Below the pieces are notes generated by a model. The model saw only the letters and a program-made list of their open reading frames with translations, was not told the DNA's origin and ran no database searches. 32,834 bases of DNA from Alphaproteobacteria bacterium (GTDB lineage: Bacteria > Pseudomonadota > Alphaproteobacteria > UBA6615): positions 1-32,834 of the forward strand of contig JAPUHN010000056.1 of the NCBI GenBank assembly GCA_027297685.1. The letters are read 5' to 3'. Position 1 is the first letter of the stretch. Each line of letters begins with the position of its first letter. Shown one piece after another: positions 6,851 to 15,169 of the stretch. The translations under genes were made by a program, and so were the position numbers.

Positions 6851-8275
6851 TCAATCAGCGCGCGGTAGCCTGAGGCGGAAAACGGTGCCGGTATCGTCGG
6901 AAGACAGCAATTCTATTTCGCCGCCATGGGCGCGCATGACGTCTCGAACGATAACCAAACCCAGCCCGGTGCCGCCCTTTCGCGCCGAACCGGCGAAGGC
7001 TTTAAACAATCCTTCGCGCGCCGTTTTCACCATGCCCGGCCCATCATCGGACACGTCGACCAGTAAAAATTTTTCGTCCTGCGCATCGGCGGCGAGCTTG
7101 ATGCTGATGGCGTGGGCGCCGACCTGCGATGCGTTGCGGGTCAGGTTGGCGAACACGCGGTAGAGTTGATCCCTATCAGCCTCGACCACGACCTCGCTGG
7201 GAATTTGGTTCGCAAAGGCCGGCGCCACGCTGTTGACGGCCGCCTGGCCTTCGTCCAACACCGAAAGGTCGGCGGCCACTTCATCGATCAACTCGGTCAA
7301 ACGGAACCGGCCCCGGTGCAACTCGGGCCCCTCATCGCGCACAAAGTTCAGCGTTTGCGTACAAAGATTGATCGCCCGATCGATCGACTGAATGAGCGGA
7401 CCGGAAATGCGTTTAACTTCGGGGCTATCGAGTGCAGACAACCGGTCCGACATGAGAACCGCGGTCGAAAGAATGCCGCGCAAGTCGTGATTGATCTTAC
7501 TTACAGCCGAACCCAGAGCGGCCAATCGCTCCTGCTGTTTTAGCGACGCGCGTAAATCGTTCTGCATTTCGACAAGGACGGATTGCGCGACTCCGATTTC
7601 GTCGTCGCGCGAGGTTGGCTTCACGCCTGTGGCAGCGTTCTGCGGGTCGCGCGAAAACTCGGTGATACCCTCGGTAATCCGGCGCATCGGGCGCACCATC
7701 AGCCATTGCAGCGCCAAATAAAGGAGGGTCGCGGTAAACAGCGATATGATGATCGACAACAGTAGGATATTGCGCGAATAGGCGAACATCTCAGCCCGTA
7801 ACTGGGCTTCGTTTAAGACGACTTCGACGATCATCGTTGGATTCTGTTGCGACCGCCCGATAACCCGCATGACGCCGTCGCCGCGGCGCGTCAACGCGGC
7901 GAAAGCGTCGCCGATGCCACCGATCAACGAACTCTCGCGCAGATCGACCGTGATTTCGACGGGAGGCGGCGGTTGCGTATAAAGCAGCAGGCGGCGGTCG
8001 GGACGGGTGAGGACGATGGCAAAGGCATCCACACGGCTCAGCAATTCCGACTTCAGATCAACGCTGAGGGTCTCGTCTGGCGCCGCTTCCAGCGCCAGTA
8101 TCGCCAAGTCCGCCGAGGCCAGGCGATCGGTGAGCCAAGTGATGCGGAAATTCGCGACCGAGGGAGCGTAAATCAATATCTCGGCCAACATGACGAAGAC
8201 AATGGTCAGCAGCAGCAACCGCGCGGACAATGAATGGCGCAGCGGCGGCAGTGAGAATTTTTGCGGGCGAAACAT
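6851..8275 (-). CDS. Membrane sensor histidine kinase with HAMP domain
   Basis: Of 474 residues, about 20-42 form membrane helix 1, 43-168 a periplasmic sensor region, and 169-194 helix 2. HAMP covers about 195-250 (VRPMRRITEGITEFSRD), followed by the dimerisation helix with phosphoacceptor His263 in SKINHDLRGIL. The ATPase domain has an N box (NLTRNAS, Asn381), G1 box DVSDDGPG, F region GLFKAFAGS and G2 box GGTGLGLVIV. All catalytic elements look intact. The residue four after the histidine is Gly, not the Thr/Asn needed for phosphatase activity in many HisKA kinases. No response regulator gene lies in the window, so it is an orphan kinase here. It sits between the MerA-like oxidoreductase and the M20 peptidase on the same strand. 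Signal unknown. Confidence 0.92.
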   Translation of the reverse strand: MFRPQKFSLPPLRHSLSARLLLLTIVFVMLAEILIYAPSVANFRITWLTDRLASADLAILALEAAPDETLSVDLKSELLSRVDAFAIVLTRPDRRLLLYTQPPPPVEITVDLRESSLIGGIGDAFAALTRRGDGVMRVIGRSQQNPTMIVEVVLNEAQLRAEMFAYSRNILLLSIIISLFTATLLYLALQWLMVRPMRRITEGITEFSRDPQNAATGVKPTSRDDEIGVAQSVLVEMQNDLRASLKQQERLAALGSAVSKINHDLRGILSTAVLMSDRLSALDSPEVKRISGPLIQSIDRAINLCTQTLNFVRDEGPELHRGRFRLTELIDEVAADLSVLDEGQAAVNSVAPAFANQIPSEVVVEADRDQLYRVFANLTRNASQVGAHAISIKLAADAQDEKFLLVDVSDDGPGMVKTAREGLFKAFAGSARKGGTGLGLVIVRDVMRAHGGEIELLSSDDTGTVFRLRLPRAD

Positions 8276-8348
8276 CCGCTTTGTTCATTAACAGAATTTA
8301 GCGATCAAGGTCAGTCTTTCACCGAGGCAACGATTTTCGCGGCCGCGT

Positions 8349-9779
8349 CTAACCGAGCCGAGCCAGCAGGCGCACGATCCGGCGGGTACGCTCGGAGAAC
8401 AACGACGGCGTGTAGTAATTGCCCGCCGCCCGCTTGTTAATCTCCCCCATTGTCGGGTAGGGCGCAATAATCCCTGCCATCGCGCCAATCTTCATCTTCT
8501 GCCCGATCGCCAAAATCCACGGTTGCAACAGCTCGCCGGCGTGATAACCGACGATACCGGCGCCGAGGATTCGTCCGCCACGTCCGGTCACGACCTTCAC
8601 GAATCCTTCGGTGCGATGCTCGGCCCGTGCCCTGTCGATTTCGGCAAATGACGCGGTGGTGACGCGAACCGACTCGCCAAACCGCTCGCGTGCCTTCGCC
8701 TCGCTGAGACCGACATTTGCCAGTTCCGGGTCGGTGTAGGTTACCCACGGCACCGCACCGTAATTTACCTTGGCCGGCAGGCGAAACAGCGCGTTGCGAA
8801 TGACAATCCCGGCATGATAGCCGGCGACGTGGGTGAACTGATAGCCGCCGGCGACATCGCCGATCGCGAATATCCGTTTGTTCGAGGTCCGCAGGCGGTC
8901 ATCGACCTCGATGCCTTTGCGCGAATGCTCCACCCCGGCGGCCTCGAGATCGAGTCCATCGAAGTTGGGTCGGCGGCCGACAGCAATCAATAAGTGGCTT
9001 CCGTTGATCCGGTGCTGCGTGCCGTCTCGCTCGACAATCGCAGCAACGCCATCCTCGGTTTTGTCGACGCTCTGCAATGCGGTGCCCTCATTGATCTCCA
9101 CGCCTTCCTTCACCAGGCGTGCGCGCACCACCGCGGCAAGTTCGCGGTCATCGGGTCCTAGAATCTCGAGTGCCTCCAATACGGTCACCCTTGCGCCGAG
9201 CCGGCGGTGCGCCTGCGCCAATTCCAGCCCGATCGGGCCGCCGCCGACGACGATCAGGTGTTCCGGACATTCGCGCAGTGAAAAAATCGTCTCGTTGGTC
9301 AGATAGTCGACAGTATCGAGGCCCGGAATGGGCGGTACGGCCGGCGACGACCCGGTTGCGACGACAAACCGGCGGGCCCGCACGCGTGTTCCGTCGGACC
9401 CAGTGATCTCGCGCGGCCCGGTGAACTTTGCCGACTCCTGTAGCACGCGAACACCCAACTCTTCGAAACGATCGACGCTATCATGGGGTGCGATTCCGGC
9501 GATGACCGCGTGTACATGATCGTTCACCTTGTCGAACGCCACGCGGGCTGGGCCGCCCTCGACGCCGAATGTTCCTGAGTGCCCGTAATGGGCGGCGGCA
9601 TGTCCGGCGGCCAGCAATGCTTTCGACGGGACACATCCGTAGTTGAGGCAGTCGCCACCCATCTTACCGCGCTCGAATAGCGCTGTTTTGGCGCCCATCT
9701 GTGACGCGCCGGCAGCCACCGAGAGACCGCCGGAGCCGCCGCCAATCACACACAAATCGACTTCTAGCGTTTCGACCAT
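8349..9779 (-). CDS. MerA-like FAD-dependent pyridine nucleotide-disulfide oxidoreductase
   Basis: The protein has an FAD-binding GGGSGG (about residues 13-18), a redox-active disulfide GDCLNYGCVPSKALL (Cys44, Cys49), an NAD(P)-binding VVGGGPIGLE and a second FAD motif IFAIGDVAGG. The C-terminal dimer domain has APYPTMGEI, where lipoamide dehydrogenases have a catalytic His; a Tyr there is MerA-like. There is no N-terminal metal-binding domain and no C-terminal vicinal Cys pair, so true mercuric reductase is unlikely. The ORF track start at 9905 overlaps the upstream gene by 92 bp; ATG 9779 (MVETLEVDLC) is chosen, giving 476 residues, with GAAAG upstream. It pairs with the TVP38/TMEM64 gene just before it; fusions and pairs of these families are known. 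Substrate unknown. Confidence 0.9.
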   Translation of the reverse strand: MVETLEVDLCVIGGGSGGLSVAAGASQMGAKTALFERGKMGGDCLNYGCVPSKALLAAGHAAAHYGHSGTFGVEGGPARVAFDKVNDHVHAVIAGIAPHDSVDRFEELGVRVLQESAKFTGPREITGSDGTRVRARRFVVATGSSPAVPPIPGLDTVDYLTNETIFSLRECPEHLIVVGGGPIGLELAQAHRRLGARVTVLEALEILGPDDRELAAVVRARLVKEGVEINEGTALQSVDKTEDGVAAIVERDGTQHRINGSHLLIAVGRRPNFDGLDLEAAGVEHSRKGIEVDDRLRTSNKRIFAIGDVAGGYQFTHVAGYHAGIVIRNALFRLPAKVNYGAVPWVTYTDPELANVGLSEAKARERFGESVRVTTASFAEIDRARAEHRTEGFVKVVTGRGGRILGAGIVGYHAGELLQPWILAIGQKMKIGAMAGIIAPYPTMGEINKRAAGNYYTPSLFSERTRRIVRLLARLG

Positions 9780-9813
9780 AGCGTCATCTTTCGCAAAAAC
9801 TTGTTTGAAGAGA

Positions 9814-10593
9814 TCAGACGGAAGACGCCTTTTTACGTCGGCCCTGATACTTTTTGTAGAGCACCGGAAGGACCGCCAAGACGGCGAGTCCAACGAGCGG
9901 CGCAAGAAATTGCGGCTGGAAGATAGTCTTTAGAACAGAGTCAGACGTCGCTCCAGCATCGATCAGCGACCCCAACCCGTTGCCAACCAGCGCATAGACG
10001 AATGTGCCAGGGATGATGCCGAAGAACGTGGCAACGACGTAGGTCGTCGTCGAAACGCCCAGAAACGCAGGCACCAGATTGACCAGCCAGAATGGGAATA
10101 TCGGGATCAAACGCATCGCCAACAGATAGCTCAGCGCGTTCTGGCGGAACCCATCCTCCATTTTTCGTACAAATGGCCCGGCCTTGGCCTCGAGAAATCC
10201 GCCGATCGCGGTGCGGGCGATGAGAAACAGCGCCGTCGCCCCGATCGTCGCCCCCACGATGACGGTTAAGCCGCCGCCGAGCCAACCGAACAGGAAACCG
10301 CCGGTGATGGTCATGACCGCACCACCCGGCAGCGAGAACGCGATGACGACCGCGTACAAGACGCCAAATAACAACAACGCCCAGAAACCGTTCCGCTCGA
10401 CGAATTCGAGCAATATTTCACGATTGCTCTGCAAGCTCTCGTAGGAGATGTACATGTTGAGATCGAACGCAAAAAAGGCGCCTAAAACCAAGATCAGCAA
10501 CACTACGAGGACGATTCTGAAGACTATGGGGGAAGACGATTTGGCTGCGCCATCAACCGGCGTATCGGGTACATCGCGCATCTTTTTAACCAT
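9814..10593 (-). CDS. TVP38/TMEM64-family (DedA-superfamily) membrane protein
   Basis: The 259-residue integral membrane protein has a first helix at about 25-45, then several hydrophobic segments. It shows the SNARE-associated/VTT-domain pattern: FSLPGGAVMTITGGFLFG, then RLIPIFPFWLVNLVPAFLGV and FFGIIPGTFVYALVG. Members of this superfamily are linked to lipid scrambling or small-solute transport; the bacterial TVP38 branch is poorly defined. The C-terminus is basic (KKYQGRRKKASSV). It lies 34 nt before the MerA-like oxidoreductase start on the same strand, so the two probably act together. It diverges from rpmH across a 173-bp gap. Confidence 0.9.
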   Translation of the reverse strand: MVKKMRDVPDTPVDGAAKSSSPIVFRIVLVVLLILVLGAFFAFDLNMYISYESLQSNREILLEFVERNGFWALLLFGVLYAVVIAFSLPGGAVMTITGGFLFGWLGGGLTVIVGATIGATALFLIARTAIGGFLEAKAGPFVRKMEDGFRQNALSYLLAMRLIPIFPFWLVNLVPAFLGVSTTTYVVATFFGIIPGTFVYALVGNGLGSLIDAGATSDSVLKTIFQPQFLAPLVGLAVLAVLPVLYKKYQGRRKKASSV

Positions 10594-10698
10594 CGTTGAT
10601 TATTTACTTTGTATAGATCGCTAGGTGGGTTGCTGAGCCACTCTCGACTAATCACCTATGCGTGACTATCCGTTTGCCACTATGACACACCTGTTACG

Positions 10699-10727
10699 TT
10701 GACTTCGAACCATCTAATCCTTATACA
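10699..10727 (+). promoter_or_regulatory. Sigma70-type promoter of the rpmH operon
   Basis: TTGACT and TATACA are separated by exactly 17 bp, five matches of six in each box against the consensus. The expected start is near 10734, giving a leader of about 33 nt before the rpmH GTG. A strong promoter fits a ribosomal-protein operon. No DnaA box was seen in the gap. Confidence 0.75.
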
Positions 10728-10766
10728 GCGCCAGTTTGGAGCCCGCGGACAAACGGAGCGGCGGCA

Positions 10767-10901
10767 GTGAAACGGACCTTTCAACCCAGTAACTTAGTGC
10801 GCAAGCGTCGGCACGGCTTTCGCTCGCGTATGAAAACAGTAGGCGGTCGCCGGATTCTCGCGCGCCGCCGCGCAAAGGGCCGCAAAAAACTGACGGCATA
10901 G
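10767..10901 (+). CDS. rpmH: 50S ribosomal protein L34
   Basis: The 44-residue, very basic protein ([20 protein letters not shown], then [17 protein letters not shown]) is unmistakably L34, a component of the large ribosomal subunit. It is too short for the ORF track and starts with GTG, preceded by GGAG with an 8-nt spacer; stop is TAG. It is the first gene of the classical rpmH-rnpA-yidD-yidC cluster and lies 57 nt before the rnpA ATG. Confidence 0.97.
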   Translation: MKRTFQPSNLVRKRRHGFRSRMKTVGGRRILARRRAKGRKKLTA

Positions 10902-10958
10902 ACATCACCGTTGTACGGTTTGCCTGGCCTGCCGGGCGCTATCTGGAACCGACGAGAC

Positions 10959-11399
10959 ATGAGCCAAATGTCCGGGACCGCCAATTCCAAAAGCGGAACC
11001 CAGGAATTGCCCTTTATCGAGCGGCTGAAGGTACGATCGGATTTTCTGCGTGTGGCGGCGACACGGCGGCGTTGCGCGACGCCGGGTCTGGTTCTTCAGG
11101 TGGCCGAAACACCGCAAGAACAATTGAATAACGGCGTCATTCGCGTCGGATTCACCGCTTCGCGCAAGGTTGGCGATGCCGTTACGCGTAATCGCGCGCG
11201 CCGACGGCTACGCGAAGCCGTGCGCCAAGTGATGCCCGAACATGCCGCCCCGGGGCGCGATTTTGTCGTAATTGCACGCGCCAATACGGTGCGTCGTCCG
11301 TTTAATGATCTGATCGCCGACCTTGAATCGGCGCTCCAAAAACTCGATGTGTGGGGCGACACAATACCGCCGACGCCAGAGGCAGAATCCGCGCGATGA
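10959..11399 (+). CDS. rnpA: Ribonuclease P protein component
   Basis: The product is the basic protein subunit of RNase P, which matures tRNA 5' ends. The family signature is clear: [20 protein letters not shown], followed by [10 protein letters not shown] (the RNR motif) and [10 protein letters not shown]. The ORF track begins at a TTG (10911) only 9 nt after rpmH; the first ATG at 10959 (MSQMSG) is preferred and gives 146 residues, and the ATG at 10968 is also possible. The stop codon overlaps the yidD start as ATGA. Expression is driven from the rpmH promoter. Confidence 0.95.
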   Translation: MSQMSGTANSKSGTQELPFIERLKVRSDFLRVAATRRRCATPGLVLQVAETPQEQLNNGVIRVGFTASRKVGDAVTRNRARRRLREAVRQVMPEHAAPGRDFVVIARANTVRRPFNDLIADLESALQKLDVWGDTIPPTPEAESAR

Positions 11400-11695
11400 A
11401 ATATATAAGCATTTCGATTTCGTGGATTTTACGCGCCCTGATCTTCGCTTACCGCTATGGCCTATCGCCAGTTCTTGGCGCCAATTGCCGCTACGAACCA
11501 AGTTGTTCGGCCTACGCCCATGAAGCGATTGGCGTTCATGGCCCTTGCTTGGGGAGCTGGCTGGCCGTCAGGCGAATATTCAGATGCCATCCCTGGGGTG
11601 GCGCGGGCTATGACCCGGTACCGACGCCTCAGTCATGCGATCACGACCATGGCCCGGCGCGCACACCGAACTTGGCCAAGCTACCCGAAGGTTGA
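11396..11695 (+). CDS. yidD: Membrane protein insertion efficiency factor YidD
   Basis: The 99-residue protein has the YidD pattern: [35 protein letters not shown] and [14 protein letters not shown], with its conserved cysteines. It is a small membrane-associated helper in the insertion of inner-membrane proteins with YidC. The ORF track extends it to 11351, inside rnpA; the ATG at 11396 within the ATGA overlap is the natural start. The C-terminal tail ([20 protein letters not shown]) is longer and less conserved than the core. Its stop lies 2 nt before the yidC start. Confidence 0.95.
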   Translation: MKYISISISWILRALIFAYRYGLSPVLGANCRYEPSCSAYAHEAIGVHGPCLGSWLAVRRIFRCHPWGGAGYDPVPTPQSCDHDHGPARTPNLAKLPEG

Positions 11696-11697
11696 GC

Positions 11698-13512
11698 ATG
11701 GCAATGGATCAAAAGAATCTGTTTTTGGCGATTGCCGTATCCCTTGCGATATTGCTTGGCTGGCAATTTTTTATCGATGGTCCTCGCCGTGAAAAGTTAC
11801 TGGCCGAGCAACAGCGCCAGGAGCAACTTGCGCAACGAGCCGCACCCGCCGGACAAGCTGTGCCCGGCGCAGCCGGCGTTTTCCGACCGTCGACGATTGG
11901 CACTGCCGGGGTAGACGGCGAAATACAGCCGCGCAGCGAAGCGATCACCGCAAGCCGCCGCATTCCTTTGCAGTCGGCCAGCCTGAGCGGATCGATCAAT
12001 CTCGATAACGGCCGCATCGACGACGTCACCCTGCGGCAATACCGCGAGAGCGTCGACCCAAATAGCGACAACATAACGCTATTGTCGCCGACCGGTTCAC
12101 CAGACCCCTATTTTGCCGAGTTTGGTTGGAACGGCCCACAGGGTACATTCGGCGGCAATAACACCAACTGGCAAACCACCAGCCAAACGCTCACGCCCAA
12201 TACGCCGCTGGTCCTGACAGCGCAGACCGACCAGGGCCTGACGCTGCGGCGGACCTACACGATTGACGACAAGTACATGTTCACTGTCGTCGACAGCGTC
12301 GAGAACAATGGCGACGCGCCGGTCACATTGTCGGCCTTCGCACGCCTGGTACGAATTAATACCCCCGATACGCTTGGCTTTTTCATCCTTCACGAAGGGC
12401 CAATTGGCGTTTTAGACGGCACTTTGCGGGAAATCGACTACGACGATCTCGAAGATGAACCCGAGCCCACTTCATTTGCAACAACAGGCGGCTGGTTTGG
12501 CATAACGGATAAATACTGGTTGGCGGTGCTGATACCCGACCAAGCTGTGCCGGTGAATTCCAGCTTTTCCTACCGCAAGACGGCGCGGGAAGCCGATCTC
12601 TACCAGATCGATTTTCTAGAACAGAATGTTCACAGCTTGCCGCCCGGCGCATCGGTGGAAGTGACCAGCCGCTTTTTTGCCGGCGCGAAGGTGTTCGACA
12701 CGCTGATCCAGTATCGCGACGAACAGAATATTCCCCGGTTTGAAATGTCGATGGACTTCGGCTGGTTCTTTTTCATCACCAAGCCGCTACTGCAAGTCTT
12801 GATCGCATTGGCCGAGCAGATTGGCAGCGTTGGCATCGCGGCTAATTTCGGCATCGCAATTTTGGTGGTGACCGTCATTCTCAAACTTTTCTTCTTCCCG
12901 CTCGCGAACAAATCGTACAAATCGATGAGCAAGATGAAGGCGCTGCAGCCGAAGATGGCTGAAATCAAGGAGAAATTCGGCGACGACAAAGCGAAGATGC
13001 AGAAAGAGCTGATGGGCATGTACAAGCGCGAAAAGGTTAACCCGGTATCGGGTTGCCTGCCGATGTTGCTGCAAATTCCCGTTTTCTTCGCTCTGTATAA
13101 AGTGTTGTTCATCTCGATCGAAATGCGCCAATCGCCGTTTTTTGGCTGGGTGACCGATCTCAGCGAACGCGATCCCACAAATATTTTCGATCTATTCGGC
13201 CTGATTCCTTGGGATCTACCAGACTTCCTCGCCATACCGAGTATCGTTGCGCTCGGTGCATGGCCACTGTTCATGGGCATTTCGATGTTTTTGCAAATGA
13301 AGTTGAACCCTGCGCCCGCCGACCCGATTCAGGCGCGTATGTTCATGCTGATGCCGCTGATGTTTATGTTTTTCCTGGCAAATTTCCCGGTCGGTCTGGT
13401 CATCTATTGGACTTGGAACAACATTCTTTCGATGACCCAACAATATATAATCATGCGCCGTATGGGGGTTGCCATCGGCGGCGGTAAAATCGGCGGCGCG
13501 AAGACCACCTAA
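11698..13512 (+). CDS. yidC: Membrane protein insertase YidC
   Basis: YidC inserts and folds inner-membrane proteins, alone or with SecYEG. From ATG 11698 it has 604 residues. An N-terminal anchor (NLFLAIAVSLAILLGWQFFI) precedes a large periplasmic domain to about residue 350. The five-helix insertase core follows, with NFGIAILVVTVILKLFFFPL, the cytoplasmic hairpin QPKMAEIKEKFGDDKAKMQK, and KVNPVSGCLPMLLQIPVFFA. The hydrophilic-groove position that is Arg366 in E. coli is Lys here (VILKL). The ORF track start at 11635 lies inside yidD; ATG 11698 follows AAGG with a 6-nt spacer and is 2 nt after the yidD stop. A second ATG at 11704 is possible. Confidence 0.97.
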   Translation: MAMDQKNLFLAIAVSLAILLGWQFFIDGPRREKLLAEQQRQEQLAQRAAPAGQAVPGAAGVFRPSTIGTAGVDGEIQPRSEAITASRRIPLQSASLSGSINLDNGRIDDVTLRQYRESVDPNSDNITLLSPTGSPDPYFAEFGWNGPQGTFGGNNTNWQTTSQTLTPNTPLVLTAQTDQGLTLRRTYTIDDKYMFTVVDSVENNGDAPVTLSAFARLVRINTPDTLGFFILHEGPIGVLDGTLREIDYDDLEDEPEPTSFATTGGWFGITDKYWLAVLIPDQAVPVNSSFSYRKTAREADLYQIDFLEQNVHSLPPGASVEVTSRFFAGAKVFDTLIQYRDEQNIPRFEMSMDFGWFFFITKPLLQVLIALAEQIGSVGIAANFGIAILVVTVILKLFFFPLANKSYKSMSKMKALQPKMAEIKEKFGDDKAKMQKELMGMYKREKVNPVSGCLPMLLQIPVFFALYKVLFISIEMRQSPFFGWVTDLSERDPTNIFDLFGLIPWDLPDFLAIPSIVALGAWPLFMGISMFLQMKLNPAPADPIQARMFMLMPLMFMFFLANFPVGLVIYWTWNNILSMTQQYIIMRRMGVAIGGGKIGGAKTT

Positions 13513-13515
13513 TCC

Positions 13516-14235
13516 ATGTCAAAAACCGGCCAAAGCCCAGCTGGTGCCACAGCGGCGGCGGCGGACCCCGCAGACGACGCGCAGATCGAGTTCGGCCGCT
13601 GGCTGTTCGCCCAACCGTGCACCTTTCTCAGAGGCGTCGCGCGGCTCGATGGCCTGGCGGAACCCGATCTGCCGGAGATTGCTTTCGCGGGCCGATCAAA
13701 TTGCGGCAAATCGAGTTTGCTCAACGCGCTCACCGGGCGGCGGTCGTTGGCCCGCATCAGCAACACACCCGGTCGAACCCAGCAGCTGAATTTTTTCGAT
13801 CTCGGGGGAAAATTGTGGCTCGTCGACATGCCGGGCTACGGCTATGCCCGAGCCTCCAAAACAGACATCGCCGCATGGACCCAAACGGTACGCGATTACC
13901 TTCGCGGGCGGCCGACCCTACGCCGGCTTTGCGTTCTGATCGATGGCCGGCACGGCATAAAAGCCAACGACAAGGATATGATGGAAATGCTGGACGCCGC
14001 CGCGGTCGGCTATCAGGTCGTCCTTACCAAGATCGACAAATTATCAGCTGGCGGACTCGCTACCCGTCTCGACGCCACGGCAGAAGCACTTAAAAACCAC
14101 CCTGCAGCCTTACCAGATCCGATCGCTACAAGCGCGCGAAACGGTGATGGAATTGAGCTCTTGCGAGCTCAAATCGCGATGCTGGCAGCCGGTAGTCCCA
14201 ATGGGTTAAAGTCCGCGCCGGAATCAGCCGGTTAA
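13516..14235 (+). CDS. engB: Ribosome-biogenesis GTPase EngB (YihA/YsxC)
   Basis: The 239-residue protein is a TrmE-Era-EngA-EngB-class GTPase needed for large-subunit assembly. All G motifs are visible: G1 GRSNCGKSS, G2 within NTPGRTQQLNFF, G3 DMPGYGYA, G4 TKID and G5 SAR. It starts 3 nt after the yidC stop, so it is in the same transcript. The Ala-rich N-terminal 20 residues and the last 15 residues are probably flexible. Confidence 0.96.
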   Translation: MSKTGQSPAGATAAAADPADDAQIEFGRWLFAQPCTFLRGVARLDGLAEPDLPEIAFAGRSNCGKSSLLNALTGRRSLARISNTPGRTQQLNFFDLGGKLWLVDMPGYGYARASKTDIAAWTQTVRDYLRGRPTLRRLCVLIDGRHGIKANDKDMMEMLDAAAVGYQVVLTKIDKLSAGGLATRLDATAEALKNHPAALPDPIATSARNGDGIELLRAQIAMLAAGSPNGLKSAPESAG

Positions 14236-14250
14236 GAGAACAAAAGCACG

Positions 14251-15159
14251 ATGGCAAAGAAAACAGGAATGCCAACAAACGAAATGCTGGCCAAGGCCGG
14301 TGTGCTGTCCGAAGCGTTGCCGTTCATGCGGCGGCATTCCGGAAAGACCTTTGTCATTAAGTATGGCGGCCACGCCATGGGGGACGACAAACTCGCGGCC
14401 TCGTTCGCGCGCGACGTGGTCTTACTCAAGCAAGTCGGCATCAACCCCGTCGTTGTGCACGGCGGTGGACCACAGATCGGCACCATGTTGGAAAGGCTCA
14501 AAATAAAGAGTGAATTCGTCGACGGGTTGCGCGTCACCGACCGCGATACGGTGGAAATTGTCGAAATGGTGCTTTCGGGTTCGATCAACAAGGCGATTGC
14601 CGCGTCCATCACCGCAGCTGGTGGCCGCGCCATTGGCATATCAGGCAAAGACGGTAACTTGATAACAGCACGCAAAGTGCGGCGCACGCGCATCGAATCG
14701 GACTCGAACATCGAAAAAATTCTCGACCTCGGATTTGTCGGCGAACCGACCGAGATCGATCCGCAGCTTCTCGAAGATCTAGCCCATTCGGATTTGATAC
14801 CGGTTATCGCGCCGTTGGGCACCGGAAGCGACGGCGAGACATACAATATCAACGCCGATACCGCCGCCGGTGCAATCGCCGGAGCCATCAAAGCGGCGCG
14901 CCTTCTCATGCTAACCGACGTATCCGGCGTACTCGACAAAGACGGTAAGCTCATCCCCGATATGAGTGTAGACGAGGCCCGCATCTATATCGACGAGGGC
15001 ACCATAACGGGAGGGATGATCCCCAAGGTGGAGACTTGCCTACGCGCCATCCAAGCCGATGTTGAAGCTGCCGTCATCCTCGACGGCCGCGCCGAGCATG
15101 CTCTATTGCTGGAAGTGTTCACCGAACACGGCGTCGGCACCGCCATCTGGCAGCGCTAA
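14251..15159 (+). CDS. argB: Acetylglutamate kinase
   Basis: This enzyme phosphorylates N-acetyl-L-glutamate, the second step of arginine synthesis, in the cytoplasm. The 302 residues show amino-acid-kinase features: [12 protein letters not shown] (phosphate-binding Lys), [29 protein letters not shown] and [15 protein letters not shown]. The length fits the hexameric, arginine-regulated type. It begins 15 nt after engB and ends the rpmH operon; the convergent DUF2336 stop lies 10 nt further with no obvious terminator. Confidence 0.97.
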   Translation: MAKKTGMPTNEMLAKAGVLSEALPFMRRHSGKTFVIKYGGHAMGDDKLAASFARDVVLLKQVGINPVVVHGGGPQIGTMLERLKIKSEFVDGLRVTDRDTVEIVEMVLSGSINKAIAASITAAGGRAIGISGKDGNLITARKVRRTRIESDSNIEKILDLGFVGEPTEIDPQLLEDLAHSDLIPVIAPLGTGSDGETYNINADTAAGAIAGAIKAARLLMLTDVSGVLDKDGKLIPDMSVDEARIYIDEGTITGGMIPKVETCLRAIQADVEAAVILDGRAEHALLLEVFTEHGVGTAIWQR

Positions 15160-15169
15160 ATGCGTCTGT

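Noticed and set aside
8349-9779. Mercuric reductase (merA)
   Set aside because: There is no N-terminal metal-binding domain, no C-terminal vicinal cysteine pair, and no mer genes nearby; only a general MerA-like oxidoreductase is supported.
10594-10640. Promoter for the TVP38 gene
   Set aside because: TATACA is visible on the minus strand, but the sequence 17 bp upstream (GCTCAG) does not resemble a -35 box.
10594-10766. Replication origin next to rpmH
   Set aside because: rpmH can lie near oriC, but no DnaA boxes, AT-rich unwinding region, dnaA or parAB genes are visible here.
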